Positions 1 to 7,371 of a stretch of DNA of 64,000 nt are shown here, piece by piece. Numbering within the stretch: position 1 is the first letter of the stretch; each line of letters opens with the position of its first letter. Under the pieces are notes generated by a model that was given only the letters and a program-made list of their open reading frames with translations, was not told where the DNA came from and did no database searches. Both the position numbers and the translations under genes were made by a program. Origin of the DNA: JAMLJG01 sp035327585 (GTDB taxonomy: Bacteria > Verrucomicrobiota > Kiritimatiellia > CAIVKH01); contig DAOLDD010000011.1 in assembly GCA_035327585.1 (NCBI GenBank), forward strand, positions 1-64,000. The letters run 5' to 3'.

Positions 1-57
1 GTGGTCCGGGCGCTCCGCGCACGGAAAACGCCGCGCGGAGCGCGGCGTCCACCCACC
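1..57. repeat. GC-rich palindromic repeat, family A
   Basis: Imperfect inverted repeat. The left arm contains GGCGCTCCGCGC and the right arm GCGCGGAGCGC, and both outer ends are GTGG/CCAC. Related copies lie at 24418-24482 (inside actE) and 37051-37080 (a half copy). The element may begin outside the window. It looks like a dispersed intergenic hairpin and has no coding potential that I trust. Confidence 0.55.
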
Positions 58-97
58 CCGTAGTTCACACTATTTCGAGACCGTTCATATAAAGACC

Positions 98-118
98 CCA
101 GCGGGCTTGCCCCGCTGG
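98..118 (-). terminator. Hairpin terminator candidate after the DUF3108 gene
   Basis: Perfect 8-bp arms, CCAGCGGG and CCCGCTGG, around a 5-base loop. Read on the minus strand the stem is followed by GGGTCTTTATA, a weak T-rich tail. It lies about 50 bases past the stop of the minus-strand gene at 166-939, so it may end that operon. Many hairpins in this genome are repeats, so the terminator role is inferred. Confidence 0.4.
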
Positions 119-165
119 TGAAAAAGTTCAGGCGCTACGGGAGCGAAACCAGGAAAACCCTTCCT

Positions 166-939
166 TCACTTGCTGCCCGTCCACGGCCCGGCGGGCTTCC
201 CTTCGATCTCATCCAGGATCAGGTGAATCTGACCGATGGGGGCGCTGACGGAGAGTTTGAGCAGGACGTAGGGCGGGTCGGCGGAAATCCACAGGTCCTC
301 CGGGATTCGGCCGAGGAACAGCCCGTCCTTGCCGACATTGGGTTTGATGTGCAGGGCCGGGATCGCACCGTAGCGGTCGTGTTTGTACGGCTTGCGCGCG
401 TGGATCGAAATCTTCACGTCAACCGGGCCGTCGTCGCCCGCCACGACGTAGGCGTTGGTCTGGCCCGGCGCGAAATGCACCGCGCGGAGGCCATACATCA
501 GTGAGAGGATGTCGCGCACCTCGCGCGGCGCCTCGTAGGAGCGCTGTTCGGGCTTCAGCAGGTTGTGCCAGATGACCGCGCCCTTTTCGCGATCGAAAAA
601 CGTGACGTCACGGCGGTGTTCTCCGCCCTCATCCATGTCCTTTTCAAAGCGGACCGGCAGGAAGGGGCCGGGGTCGACGATGCTCTCCACCGTGTCGTTG
701 ATTTTGTAGAAGCGGTCGAGAAATGAGTTGGACCGCACCTGCACGCGCAGGCGGATCAGCGGCGGCTCGTCCTCCGTCCATTCCGACGATATGCGCGCGG
801 TGCCCACGGGGATCACGCCCCATTTTAGACGGCCCAGCAGGACCTCGCCGACGGGGAATCCGATGTTGTTGGCCCATGCCGCCGGCGCGGCGAGCAGGAG
901 CAGCGCGGCAAGCGCGGAGAGAAGGATTCGCCTGTTCAT
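166..939 (-). CDS. DUF3108 domain-containing secreted protein
   Basis: A 257-residue protein with a clear N-terminal signal peptide: MNRR, a leucine/alanine-rich core to about residue 20, then cleavage near AWA-NN. The rest resembles the DUF3108 family. These are periplasmic or envelope proteins of unknown function that form an elongated beta fold, with a conserved stretch here around the YGLRAVHF segment. The start ATG at 939 overlaps the stop of the upstream SET-domain gene (ATGA), so the two are translationally coupled. The same frame stays open upstream, but that part is antisense-like and lacks a signal peptide, so I used the ATG that gives the signal sequence. The family assignment is by memory of its pattern. 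Confidence 0.7.
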   Translation of the reverse strand: MNRRILLSALAALLLLAAPAAWANNIGFPVGEVLLGRLKWGVIPVGTARISSEWTEDEPPLIRLRVQVRSNSFLDRFYKINDTVESIVDPGPFLPVRFEKDMDEGGEHRRDVTFFDREKGAVIWHNLLKPEQRSYEAPREVRDILSLMYGLRAVHFAPGQTNAYVVAGDDGPVDVKISIHARKPYKHDRYGAIPALHIKPNVGKDGLFLGRIPEDLWISADPPYVLLKLSVSAPIGQIHLILDEIEGKPAGPWTGSK

Positions 940-1421
940 GTTGCGTCCAATACCCAGCGGCGAACCTTGGCGCGGCGCGAGGGGGGCACATGAAGCAGCG
1001 TGCCCCGGCAGCGCGGCGCGCCGCAGCGGCAGCGGTGCAGCAGGATATCCTCGCGCGTCGGGCGTCGGCCCAGGACGAGCCCGTAGTCGTAAAAGAGTTC
1101 CTCGCCTGGCTTGATCGGGCGCAGCGCATAGATGAACACGCGCTCCTCCTCCAGCAGGGCCTGGCAGTTCGGCGCGCAAGCGTGGTTGATGTAGCGGGCG
1201 ATGCTGCCGCCGCTGATCGGATTGATGATGTGCGTGGGACTCACGTGGAAGAGTTCGGTGTGCGATTTCTTCGTGAAGGCATGATCCGCCCAGGGCTCGC
1301 GCCGGCCGGTGTATTCGATGATCCGGCAGCCCCGGCGAATGGGCGCCACGGCGAACACACCCATGCCGTGGATCGGCGAGGAGCGGGCCTCCACCAGATG
1401 TGCTGACGTTGTGAGTGGCAT
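936..1421 (-). CDS. SET domain protein (putative protein lysine methyltransferase)
   Basis: About 161 residues, nearly all one SET domain. Visible motifs are the GMGVFA segment near the N-terminus, the RYINHACAPNC core (the RxxNHxCxPN signature that binds S-adenosylmethionine), GEELFYDYG (the catalytic tyrosine region), and a post-SET cysteine cluster CRCGAPRCRG that would bind zinc with the core cysteine. All expected catalytic elements are present, so it is probably an active SAM-dependent lysine methyltransferase with an unknown protein target. It is the first gene of a two-gene minus-strand operon with the DUF3108 gene. The start is ambiguous: ATG at 1421, or a GTG six codons upstream at 1439. 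Neither has a good ribosome binding site. Confidence 0.8.
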   Translation of the reverse strand: MPLTTSAHLVEARSSPIHGMGVFAVAPIRRGCRIIEYTGRREPWADHAFTKKSHTELFHVSPTHIINPISGGSIARYINHACAPNCQALLEEERVFIYALRPIKPGEELFYDYGLVLGRRPTREDILLHRCRCGAPRCRGTLLHVPPSRRAKVRRWVLDAT

Positions 1422-1523
1422 GCGCGCTGTTTTGTACACGAGCCAGCTGAAAGCTCAACCGGGAATTGCCTCCCGCCGCCGTGGCCGGTATGCTCGCCCA
1501 ATCCAATCGGGGAGGAGTTGATC

Positions 1524-2372
1524 ATGCGCATATCGGGATGGATGGTGGTTACCGGCCTGTTGCTCGGCGGCGCGGCCCTGGCGGACGCGGAAGCGTCCGA
1601 CGTGCGGTTGATTCCCGGCGTGCCGGTGGAGTTCAACGTATCCGGTGTTCCGTCATCCATGGCGCAGCAGTTGCGCCGGAATACGGAACCGCTCCGCATG
1701 TCGATCAAGCTGCCCAAGGATTACGACGCGAGCCGGGCCTATCCGGTGCTCGTGTTCCTCAGCGGCGGTGACGGCGGCATGGGCGGCGAGATGCACCTGG
1801 CCGATCCCTTCCTCGGCGACCACGGCTACATCGTCTGCAACATGCCGTTGTTCAAGCGGGTGGTGGACAGCGACCCCGACGAGAAGAAGTGGTCCATCAC
1901 GCCGCTCGATGGTCCCTATGCGTTGCCCGCGCTGCGCATGTTGTTGGATGAGTTGCGCCGGCACGTGCCCAAGATCGACGAATCGCGCAGTGTACTCGCC
2001 GGTTTCTCGAATGGCGCCGCCACCGCCGCGCTGATCCTGTGGGCGGGCGATGAAGATTTGATCGGGCGATTTGGATCGTTCCTCTTGATCGAGGGCGGAT
2101 TCTGGCTCGGCAGCGACCGCGACGCGGAGAGCGGTGCGCAATTCGCGCGTTCATCTTTCGCCGGACTCGCCGGCAAGCGCGTGCTCGTCGCCTACGGGGA
2201 ACAAGCGACGCCCGCCGACCGCGTCCCCTGGATACGCGCCGCCCGCCAAACCGTCGCCGCGCTGCAACAGGCCGGCATCGCCGTCACCGAACACGTCATG
2301 CCCGGCATCGGCCACGACTTCCCCGCGGACGAAATGGCCAACGTGCGCCGCTGGCTGCTCGCCCCGCCGTAG
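1524..2372 (+). CDS. Secreted alpha/beta-hydrolase (esterase/depolymerase-like)
   Basis: A 282-residue protein with a signal peptide (MRISGW, hydrophobic core, cleavage near ALA-DA). It has the polyhydroxybutyrate depolymerase/feruloyl-esterase type alpha/beta-hydrolase fold: a YPVLVFLSGGDG oxyanion segment, the nucleophile elbow GFSNG at about residue 160, and a late histidine in GIGHDFP. Substrate unknown; export points to an extracellular or periplasmic ester. I chose ATG 1524 over the in-frame TTG at 1518 because GGGGAGGAG at 1509-1517 lies 6 bases upstream. It is divergent from the SET operon, so 1422-1523 should hold promoters for both. Confidence 0.75.
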   Translation: MRISGWMVVTGLLLGGAALADAEASDVRLIPGVPVEFNVSGVPSSMAQQLRRNTEPLRMSIKLPKDYDASRAYPVLVFLSGGDGGMGGEMHLADPFLGDHGYIVCNMPLFKRVVDSDPDEKKWSITPLDGPYALPALRMLLDELRRHVPKIDESRSVLAGFSNGAATAALILWAGDEDLIGRFGSFLLIEGGFWLGSDRDAESGAQFARSSFAGLAGKRVLVAYGEQATPADRVPWIRAARQTVAALQQAGIAVTEHVMPGIGHDFPADEMANVRRWLLAPP

Positions 2373-2403
2373 TTTCGAGCGGTGCGGCAGGCCCGGCGTC
2401 CTT

Positions 2404-2652
2404 TCAGAAGTGTCGGGAGGAAAAGACGCGACCCGAATGGGATTTGAGATAGGCCTCGAAAGCGGCTGCTCGTTCTCGATCTGCGAAGGCGACCGCGACG
2501 CGAATGTTCCAAGGGGCGAATTTTGCGGTGTGGCTGACTTCGCCAGCGTTGTGGCGACGTATGCGATCGTGGAGATCGTCGGTCATTCCAGTGTAGTGCC
2601 GGTCCGGATCGGCTTTGCTTTGGAGAACATACACATACGTGAAGTTTTTCAT
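2404..2652 (-). CDS. Small GIY-YIG nuclease family protein
   Basis: An 82-residue single-domain protein. The YVYVLQS and HYTGMT strands correspond to the GIY and YIG motifs, followed by a conserved arginine in LHDRIRRHN, and an E-A-YLKS helix near the C-terminus with the metal-binding glutamate (FEAYLKSHSGR). This is the short stand-alone GIY-YIG group (UPF0213/YhbQ-like), which is common in bacteria; its role in cells is largely unknown. It sits alone between convergent and repeat-rich sequence. The 10-mer GCCCGGCGTC occurs on both sides of it (2391-2400 and 2688-2697), which hints at insertion as a small unit. No good ribosome binding site is seen. Confidence 0.8.
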   Translation of the reverse strand: MKNFTYVYVLQSKADPDRHYTGMTDDLHDRIRRHNAGEVSHTAKFAPWNIRVAVAFADRERAAAFEAYLKSHSGRVFSSRHF

Positions 2653-2803
2653 GGCTTGCCCGGGCGAAGTTCCGGGCGGCGCGGTGTGCCCGGCGTCGTC
2701 GGCTCGAAGCGAGCCAACTATGCCGGGGCAGGCTTCTTGTCTCGCCGTAGTTCCGCGCAGCGGGACGGAGGCGGACGTCCCTCGCGCCGCTCGGGACGAA
2801 GCC
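2653..2803. repeat. Palindrome-rich intergenic stretch
   Basis: Between the GIY-YIG gene and tRNA-Val the DNA is a chain of short inverted repeats, for example GGCTCGAAGCGAGCC at 2700-2714 and a GCCCGGCG/GCCGGGGC pair around it. No open frame with a family match is visible. It resembles decayed repeat elements. Confidence 0.4.
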
Positions 2804-2875
2804 TGGGCGGTGAGGGATTCGAACCCCCGGCCCCCTCGGTGTAAACGAGATGCTCTACCGCTGAGCTAACCGCCC
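2804..2875 (-). tRNA. tRNA-Val (UAC anticodon)
   Basis: The minus strand folds into a complete cloverleaf. The acceptor stem GGGCGGT/ACCGCCC is perfect, the D arm is GCTC...GAGC, the anticodon loop TTTACAC gives anticodon TAC (valine), and the T arm carries the GGTTCGAATCC pattern. The discriminator base is A and CCA is not encoded. About 72 nt. Confidence 0.95.
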
Positions 2876-2929
2876 GTGAACGCTGGGACCATAGCGGGTT
2901 TGCCGGACAGGTCAACCGCGCAGGATTTG

Positions 2930-2988
2930 CAACGTCTGTAATTCCTTTTTTTAAACTTTCAACGTCTGTAAATTACAGGCATTGGAAA
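2930..2988. promoter_or_regulatory. TTCCAACGTCTGTA-type palindrome upstream of gloB-like gene
   Basis: CAACGTCTGTAA occurs at 2930-2941 and again at 2960-2971. The second copy is followed by TTACAGGCATTGGAAA (2973-2988), its approximate reverse complement, giving a palindrome of about 30 bases. The same word, TTCCAACGTCTGTA on one strand or the other, occurs at 41670-41738. The palindrome ends only 4 bases before the ATG of the downstream gene, so it could be an operator or a dispersed repeat. Confidence 0.5.
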
Positions 2989-2992
2989 AACG

Positions 2993-3691
2993 ATGTGGTG
3001 GCAATCGTATCCGGGGCTTGAGGTGGCGCTGTTGCCGTGGGGCGACAACGTTTACTACGTGTTGTTCCGGGATGGCGAGGCGCTGGTGGTGGACCCGCCG
3101 GTGGCGGAGGCGGTCCAACAGTTGTTGCGCGAGCGCGGCGCGCGGTTGACCGGCATCCTCGTCACGCACCACGATCCCGACCACGTGGGCGGCGTGCCGG
3201 AGTTGGCGCGCGCGGGGATTCGAGTCGAGGCGCCAACGGGGGAGGACCGCGAATTTGCGTGGCGCGGCCTCGCGATCCGGGCGCTGGATACGCCGGGGCA
3301 TCGCCGCGTGCATACAGCTTATCATTTTCCGGAACCGGCGCCGGGCTTGTTGTTTGCAGGGGATTCGCTGTTCGCGGGCGGGTGCGGCCGGCTGAACGGG
3401 CTGCCGGCGGAACTGATGTTCGCGTCGCTGCGGAAGCTGGCCGCACTGCCGCCGGAAACGCATCTGTACTGCGGGCACGATTACCTCGAGCCCAACCTGG
3501 CGTTCGCGCTGTCCGTGGAGCCGGGCAACGTCGCGCTGGTGCGTCGCCTCGCGGAGGTGCGCGCGCGACATCGCGAGGGGGCGGCCGTGTTGCCGTCGAC
3601 GCTGGCGCTGGAAATCGAGACGAATCCGTTCCTGCGCGCGCGCGACGCGACGGAGTTCGCCGCGCGCCGCCGCGCCAAGGATTGCTGCTGA
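2993..3691 (+). CDS. MBL-fold metallohydrolase, glyoxalase II-like
   Basis: A 232-residue metallo-beta-lactamase-fold protein that aligns along its length with hydroxyacylglutathione hydrolase (GloB): THHDPDH at 58-64, TPGH near 101, AGDSLFAGGCGRL, then CGHDYLEPN and the C-terminal NPFLR signature. GloB hydrolyses S-lactoylglutathione to D-lactate. The canonical second zinc-site residue differs: the motif reads HxDxDH (H59, D61, D63, H64) instead of HxHxDH. The fold and C-terminus favour GloB, but the changed ligand means metal use or substrate may differ. Start ATG 2993; no strong ribosome binding site. It directly follows the palindrome described at 2930-2988. Confidence 0.75.
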   Translation: MWWQSYPGLEVALLPWGDNVYYVLFRDGEALVVDPPVAEAVQQLLRERGARLTGILVTHHDPDHVGGVPELARAGIRVEAPTGEDREFAWRGLAIRALDTPGHRRVHTAYHFPEPAPGLLFAGDSLFAGGCGRLNGLPAELMFASLRKLAALPPETHLYCGHDYLEPNLAFALSVEPGNVALVRRLAEVRARHREGAAVLPSTLALEIETNPFLRARDATEFAARRRAKDCC

Positions 3692-3731
3692 GCATCCGCG
3701 CGGATTCGTCCCGGGCTCTTAAAGGGCGTTC

Positions 3732-3761
3732 TTGACCGATTGCGCCCCGCTCTCCTATTCT
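3732..3761 (+). promoter_or_regulatory. Candidate sigma70-type promoter
   Basis: TTGACC at 3732-3737 and TATTCT at 3756-3761 with an 18-base spacer. It lies 43 bases upstream of the ATG at 3805, which also has an AAGGAG ribosome binding site at 3789-3794. It would drive the HAD-like gene and mazG. Confidence 0.4.
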
Positions 3762-3804
3762 CGCCGACTTGTTGCCAACTTTTTGACCAAGGAGTGTTGC
3801 GCCT

Positions 3805-4509
3805 ATGACCACAGCCGCTGAAGCCAAATCCCCCTCGTCCCGCGCCGGTACCCCGCCGCCCGCCGCCCTGCTGTTCGAATTGGAGGGCGTGGCGCTCCCG
3901 GTGCGACCGGTGCTCTTCGATGCCGCGCGCGCGCGCATCCCGGGTTTGACCCAGGCGCAGTTCGCCCGCTGCAATGGTCCGATCTCGACGCTCTCCGCCC
4001 AGTTGCACCAGGCGCTCCGGCTCCAGGGCGCGGACGGGGATCTCGCGGCGGCTTTAAACGGCGCGGTATCCGATCGCCTCGCGGCGAAGAAACTTTCGTT
4101 GAGCAACGGCCTGGACAAGTTGCTCAAGGCGGCGGCCCAGCGCGGCATTCCCGCGGCGGCGCTGTCGGGCTTGCCGGAGTCGCTCGCGCAGGCGGCGTTC
4201 GCCGCATGCGGCCTCGAGGGGCGCGATATCCAGTTGTTCGTGTTTAGCGACGAAGATAAATCGTTCCCGCGCGCCGATGCGTGGCTCAAGGCAGCCAAGC
4301 ACCTCGGCAAGACACCCCGCTTCTGCGTCGCGCTCGGCAGCAGCCAGTCCGCGTGCAAAACCGCCCTTTCGGCGGGGATGCGCACGGTCGCGGCGCCGGA
4401 CGCCTTCACGGGACACCAGGATTTCGGCGGCGCCGATTTGATCGTCGACAGTTGGGATGACGTCAGCGCCTCCGGCCTGCTGGATGACCTGATTCCGATG
4501 CTCCACTAG
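3805..4509 (+). CDS. HAD-superfamily-like protein with altered catalytic motif
   Basis: A 234-residue protein with the layout of a HAD phosphatase of the phosphoglycolate phosphatase type. After a proline-rich tail of about 20 residues comes the first beta strand LLFELEGVAL, then a helical cap, then the motif II-like AALSG and a lysine/aspartate region (FSDEDKSFPRADAWLKAAKHLG) resembling motifs III and IV. The hallmark DxDG is replaced by ELEG, so both catalytic aspartates are glutamates. That suggests a weak or non-catalytic member, possibly a binding or regulatory protein. It precedes mazG by 16 bases and is probably in one operon with it. The HAD assignment is moderately secure, the function is not. 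Confidence 0.55.
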   Translation: MTTAAEAKSPSSRAGTPPPAALLFELEGVALPVRPVLFDAARARIPGLTQAQFARCNGPISTLSAQLHQALRLQGADGDLAAALNGAVSDRLAAKKLSLSNGLDKLLKAAAQRGIPAAALSGLPESLAQAAFAACGLEGRDIQLFVFSDEDKSFPRADAWLKAAKHLGKTPRFCVALGSSQSACKTALSAGMRTVAAPDAFTGHQDFGGADLIVDSWDDVSASGLLDDLIPMLH

Positions 4510-4525
4510 ACCGGGGCAGTCTCCG

Positions 4526-5356
4526 ATGTCCGATTCCAACCCGCCCGCCGCGCCTTCGCATCGTCCGCCGGAAGGCGCGCCGCTTCCGCGTCTGCTCGAA
4601 ATCATGCGCATCCTGCGCGGGCCGGGCGGCTGTCCGTGGGACCACGAGCAAACGCTGCAATCGCTGAAGGATCACCTCGTCGAGGAAAGTCACGAGGTGC
4701 TGGACGCGATTGACGGGGGCAATCGCGCGGAGCTGTGCGACGAGCTTGGCGATCTGCTGCTCCAGGTGGTTTTCCAGGCGCAGATTTGCTCGGAGGAAGG
4801 CGCGTTCACGTTCGACGACGTCGCGCGCACCATCGGCGACAAACTGGTCCGCCGCCATCCGCACGTCTTCGGCGACGTAAAGGCGGACAACGCCGAGGCG
4901 GTGTTGAAGAACTGGGAGGCCATCAAGAAAACCGAGCGCGGCGAAAAACCGCGCTCGACGCTTGACGGCATCCCGCGCAGCCTGCCCGCGCTGCACCGCG
5001 CGCACCTCGTCCAAAAACGCGTCGCGCGCGTGGGCTTTGACTGGGACAACGTCGAAGGCGCGCTGGCCAAGATTGAGGAAGAGGTGGCGGAAGTGCGCGC
5101 GGCCCTCGCCGGTGGAAACGCGGATGAGATTCGCGAGGAAATCGGCGACCTGTTGTTTGCGACGGTGAATGTCAGCCGGTTCTCCGGCCACAATGCCGAG
5201 GAACTGCTGGAGCAGACGATCCGTAAATTCGTGCGCCGTTTCGACGAACTCGAAAAGCGCGTGCACGCGCGCGGCCAGAGCGTGTCCGACCTGCCCCTCG
5301 TCGATCTCGACAAGGTGTGGGAGGAAGTGAAGGCGGCGGAGAAGAGTGAACGGTGA
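4526..5356 (+). CDS. mazG: Nucleoside triphosphate pyrophosphohydrolase MazG
   Basis: 276 residues with the two tandem MazG helical domains of the full-length family. The first carries CPWDHEQTLQSL, EESHEVLDAI and DELGDLLLQVVF, the second EEEVAEVRAAL and EEIGDLLFATVN; the ExxE...ExxD metal-binding clusters are intact in both. MazG hydrolyses (d)NTPs to monophosphates and pyrophosphate, removing aberrant nucleotides. The final lysine/glutamate-rich tail runs into a direct-repeat array (5350-5437) that begins at the stop codon. Located 16 bases after the HAD-like gene. Confidence 0.93.
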   Translation: MSDSNPPAAPSHRPPEGAPLPRLLEIMRILRGPGGCPWDHEQTLQSLKDHLVEESHEVLDAIDGGNRAELCDELGDLLLQVVFQAQICSEEGAFTFDDVARTIGDKLVRRHPHVFGDVKADNAEAVLKNWEAIKKTERGEKPRSTLDGIPRSLPALHRAHLVQKRVARVGFDWDNVEGALAKIEEEVAEVRAALAGGNADEIREEIGDLLFATVNVSRFSGHNAEELLEQTIRKFVRRFDELEKRVHARGQSVSDLPLVDLDKVWEEVKAAEKSER

Positions 5357-5437
5357 CCAGTGACCGGTGACCAGTAATCAGTAATCAGTGACCAGTGTTC
5401 AGTAACCGGTTACTGGTCACTGGTTACCGGTAACTGA
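5350..5437. repeat. Short-word repeat array with central palindrome (GGTCACTGG words)
   Basis: Tandem variations on ACCAGTGACCGGTGACCAGT run from the mazG stop, meet a centre at GTAACCGGTTAC (5402-5413), and continue inverted as ACTGGTCACTGGTTACCGGT to about 5430. The whole can fold into a long hairpin between the convergent genes mazG and dapF, and its right end encodes the last residues and stop of dapF. The same words recur at 11144-11175 without the inverted partner. Confidence 0.7.
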
Positions 5438-6239
5438 GCTCCCCCCGGAACACGTGCACGGCGGGGCCGGTCAGGGTCACGGCTTCCGCGCCTTCGCCGG
5501 TGAGGCGGTAGTCCACGATCAGGATGTCGCCGCTTGCGGGCGTGATGTGCACCGGGGTTTGTACGGCGCCGGTCTTGCCGGCGATGAGGCCCGCCGCGAC
5601 GATGCCGGTTCCGCAGGCGAGCGTTTCCGCCTCGACGCCGCGCTCGTAGGTGCGGACGGAGAGCGCATGCGGCCCGGTGATTTGGATGAAATTCGCGTTG
5701 GCGCCCTTCGGCGCGAAATCGGCGTGATAGCGGATGGCGCGGCCAAGGCGCGCGACGTCGGTTCCGGCGAGGTCGTCCACGGCGACGACGACATGGGGCA
5801 CGCCGCTGTTCACGAAGTCGTAGGCGTAGGTGCGCCCGTCAATTTCCAACTCGCCGCCGAGCCGCCAGTCGCGCGGGGTGGTCATGGTCAGCTTCACGAG
5901 ATCGCCGAGGATTTCAGCGTGTACGACGCCCGCGCCGGTGGTGAAGCGCATGCGGGAGGGGGCGACGCCGAGTTCGTAGGCGAGGCGGGCGATGCAGCGC
6001 GCGCCGTTGCCGCACATGTCCACTTCGCCGCCGTCCGGGTTGAAGAAGCGCATCCGGAAATCGACGCCGTCGCCGGGCTGGATCAACAGCACGCCTTCCG
6101 AGCCGACGCCGGTCCGGCGGGCCATGACGTGTTGCAGCCACGCGCCGTCCTGCGCGGGAAAGGTCAGCGCCCGGTCGTCGACGACGATGAAGTCGTTTGA
6201 TGCGCCGTGCATCTTCCAGAAGGGGAACGAAGTGCTCAT
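5424..6239 (-). CDS. dapF: Diaminopimelate epimerase
   Basis: 271 residues, the usual length for DapF, which interconverts LL- and meso-diaminopimelate in lysine and peptidoglycan synthesis. Both catalytic cysteines are present: Cys76 in MCGNGARC and Cys209 in LACGTGI. Substrate-binding segments HGASNDF, FFNPDGGEVD and ERGVEAET are also clear. Diaminopimelate epimerase implies a Gram-negative-type peptidoglycan or meso-DAP lysine route. The C-terminal SYR and the stop are encoded inside the repeat array shared with mazG. Transcribed away from parB. Confidence 0.95.
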   Translation of the reverse strand: MSTSFPFWKMHGASNDFIVVDDRALTFPAQDGAWLQHVMARRTGVGSEGVLLIQPGDGVDFRMRFFNPDGGEVDMCGNGARCIARLAYELGVAPSRMRFTTGAGVVHAEILGDLVKLTMTTPRDWRLGGELEIDGRTYAYDFVNSGVPHVVVAVDDLAGTDVARLGRAIRYHADFAPKGANANFIQITGPHALSVRTYERGVEAETLACGTGIVAAGLIAGKTGAVQTPVHITPASGDILIVDYRLTGEGAEAVTLTGPAVHVFRGELSYR

Positions 6240-6300
6240 GGAACTGGGAATCTAGCAGGAAGCAGGCAAAAGGCAATGGGGGGGGGGAGATTGGGTGTCC

Positions 6301-6356
6301 GGTTTCGGGTTTCGGGATGGCGATACCCGATGGCGCTTGTGCCAGAGCCCGAAACC
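6301..6356. repeat. Inverted repeat between dapF and parB
   Basis: GGTTTCGGG at 6301-6309 (followed by a second TTTCGGG) is matched by CCCGAAACC at 6348-6356. Just upstream is a run of ten G at 6288-6297 and a purine-rich stretch with repeated AGGCA words. This belongs to the general class of short-word hairpins seen elsewhere in the window. Confidence 0.45.
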
Positions 6357-6359
6357 TTA

Positions 6360-6388
6360 TTGACGCCCGTGCCGCGCTGGCCGATAAA
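6360..6388 (+). promoter_or_regulatory. Candidate parB promoter
   Basis: TTGACG at 6360-6365 and GATAAA at 6383-6388 with a 17-base spacer, 22 bases before the parB ATG. An AAGGAG ribosome binding site at 6397-6402 follows. Confidence 0.4.
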
Positions 6389-6410
6389 GGCGGGCCAAGG
6401 AGACTTTGAG

Positions 6411-7358
6411 ATGGCTGCAAAACCGGGTGGATTAGGCAGGGGACTGGGCGCGTTGATCAAGGACACGCCGCCGCCAGCGGCGCCGGAGACGATCGCGCCG
6501 GCCGCCGGTTCTTCTGCTTCCGCCGCAGCGGCCGCTCCCGCGCGACCGGGGCCGGTGCGTATCGCTGTATCCGCCATCCGGGCGGGGTCGTGGCAGCCGC
6601 GCCAGGTGTTCGACGAGGCGGCGCTGGGCGAGCTGGTCGCGTCGGTCCGCGAGCACGGCGTGTTGCAGCCGCTGTTGCTTCGGCGCAACGGGCCGGGCTA
6701 TGAGTTGATCGCCGGCGAGCGCCGGTTCCGCGCCGCGCAGGCGGCGGGGCTGGCGGATGTGCCCGCGATCGTGATGGACGTTTCCGACCGCGGTGCGCTG
6801 GAGCTCGCGCTGATCGAAAATTTACAGCGCGCCGACCTGAACCTCGTGGAAGAAGCGGAGGGCTACCGGGCCCTGGCCGAAAAATTCAGCCTGACGCAGG
6901 AGGAGATCGCCACGCGCGTTGGCAAGGCGCGGTCAACGGTGGCGAATGCGTTGCGCCTGCTCGAATTACCGGCGGTCGTGCGCCAGCTCGTCGCGGAGCG
7001 GCGGCTGTCGCCCGGCCATGCGAAGGCGTTGCTTGGCTTGGAGACGGTACGCGACCAGGAGTCGCTTGCGCAGCGCGCGGTGCAGGAGGATTGGTCCGTG
7101 CGCCAGTTGGAGAAGACCGTCAATCGTCTGAAACACGGCGTGAAGCGCGCGCGCCCGAGGGCGGCGGATATCCCGGAGGAGCACGTCAAATACGTGACCG
7201 ATCAATTGCACCAGAAACTCGGCTCGGCGGTGCGCCTCCAGCCCTGTCGCACGCTGCCCAACGGACGCAAGGCCAAGGGCACGCTGGAGATCGATTTCTA
7301 TTCCGCCGACGACCTGGACCGCATCCTCGTGGTGCTCGGGTTGTCCGGCGAGCTGTAA
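6411..7358 (+). CDS. parB: Chromosome partitioning protein ParB
   Basis: 315 residues. The N-terminal tail MAAKPGGLGRGLGALI is typical of ParB/Spo0J. After a proline/alanine linker comes the ParB/Srx domain (IRAGSWQPRQVFDE, then GERRFRAAQAAGL, the CTP-binding GERRxRA motif, and ALIENLQRADLN), the helix-turn-helix KorB/HTH region (LTQEEIATRVGKARSTVANALRLL) that reads parS, and a C-terminal dimerisation domain. Start ATG 6411 is supported by AAGGAG 8 bases upstream; an in-frame upstream extension has no such support. Unusually, parA is not downstream in the same direction but converges from 7477-8376. Confidence 0.95.
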   Translation: MAAKPGGLGRGLGALIKDTPPPAAPETIAPAAGSSASAAAAAPARPGPVRIAVSAIRAGSWQPRQVFDEAALGELVASVREHGVLQPLLLRRNGPGYELIAGERRFRAAQAAGLADVPAIVMDVSDRGALELALIENLQRADLNLVEEAEGYRALAEKFSLTQEEIATRVGKARSTVANALRLLELPAVVRQLVAERRLSPGHAKALLGLETVRDQESLAQRAVQEDWSVRQLEKTVNRLKHGVKRARPRAADIPEEHVKYVTDQLHQKLGSAVRLQPCRTLPNGRKAKGTLEIDFYSADDLDRILVVLGLSGEL

Positions 7359-7371
7359 CAGGACCGGCGAA

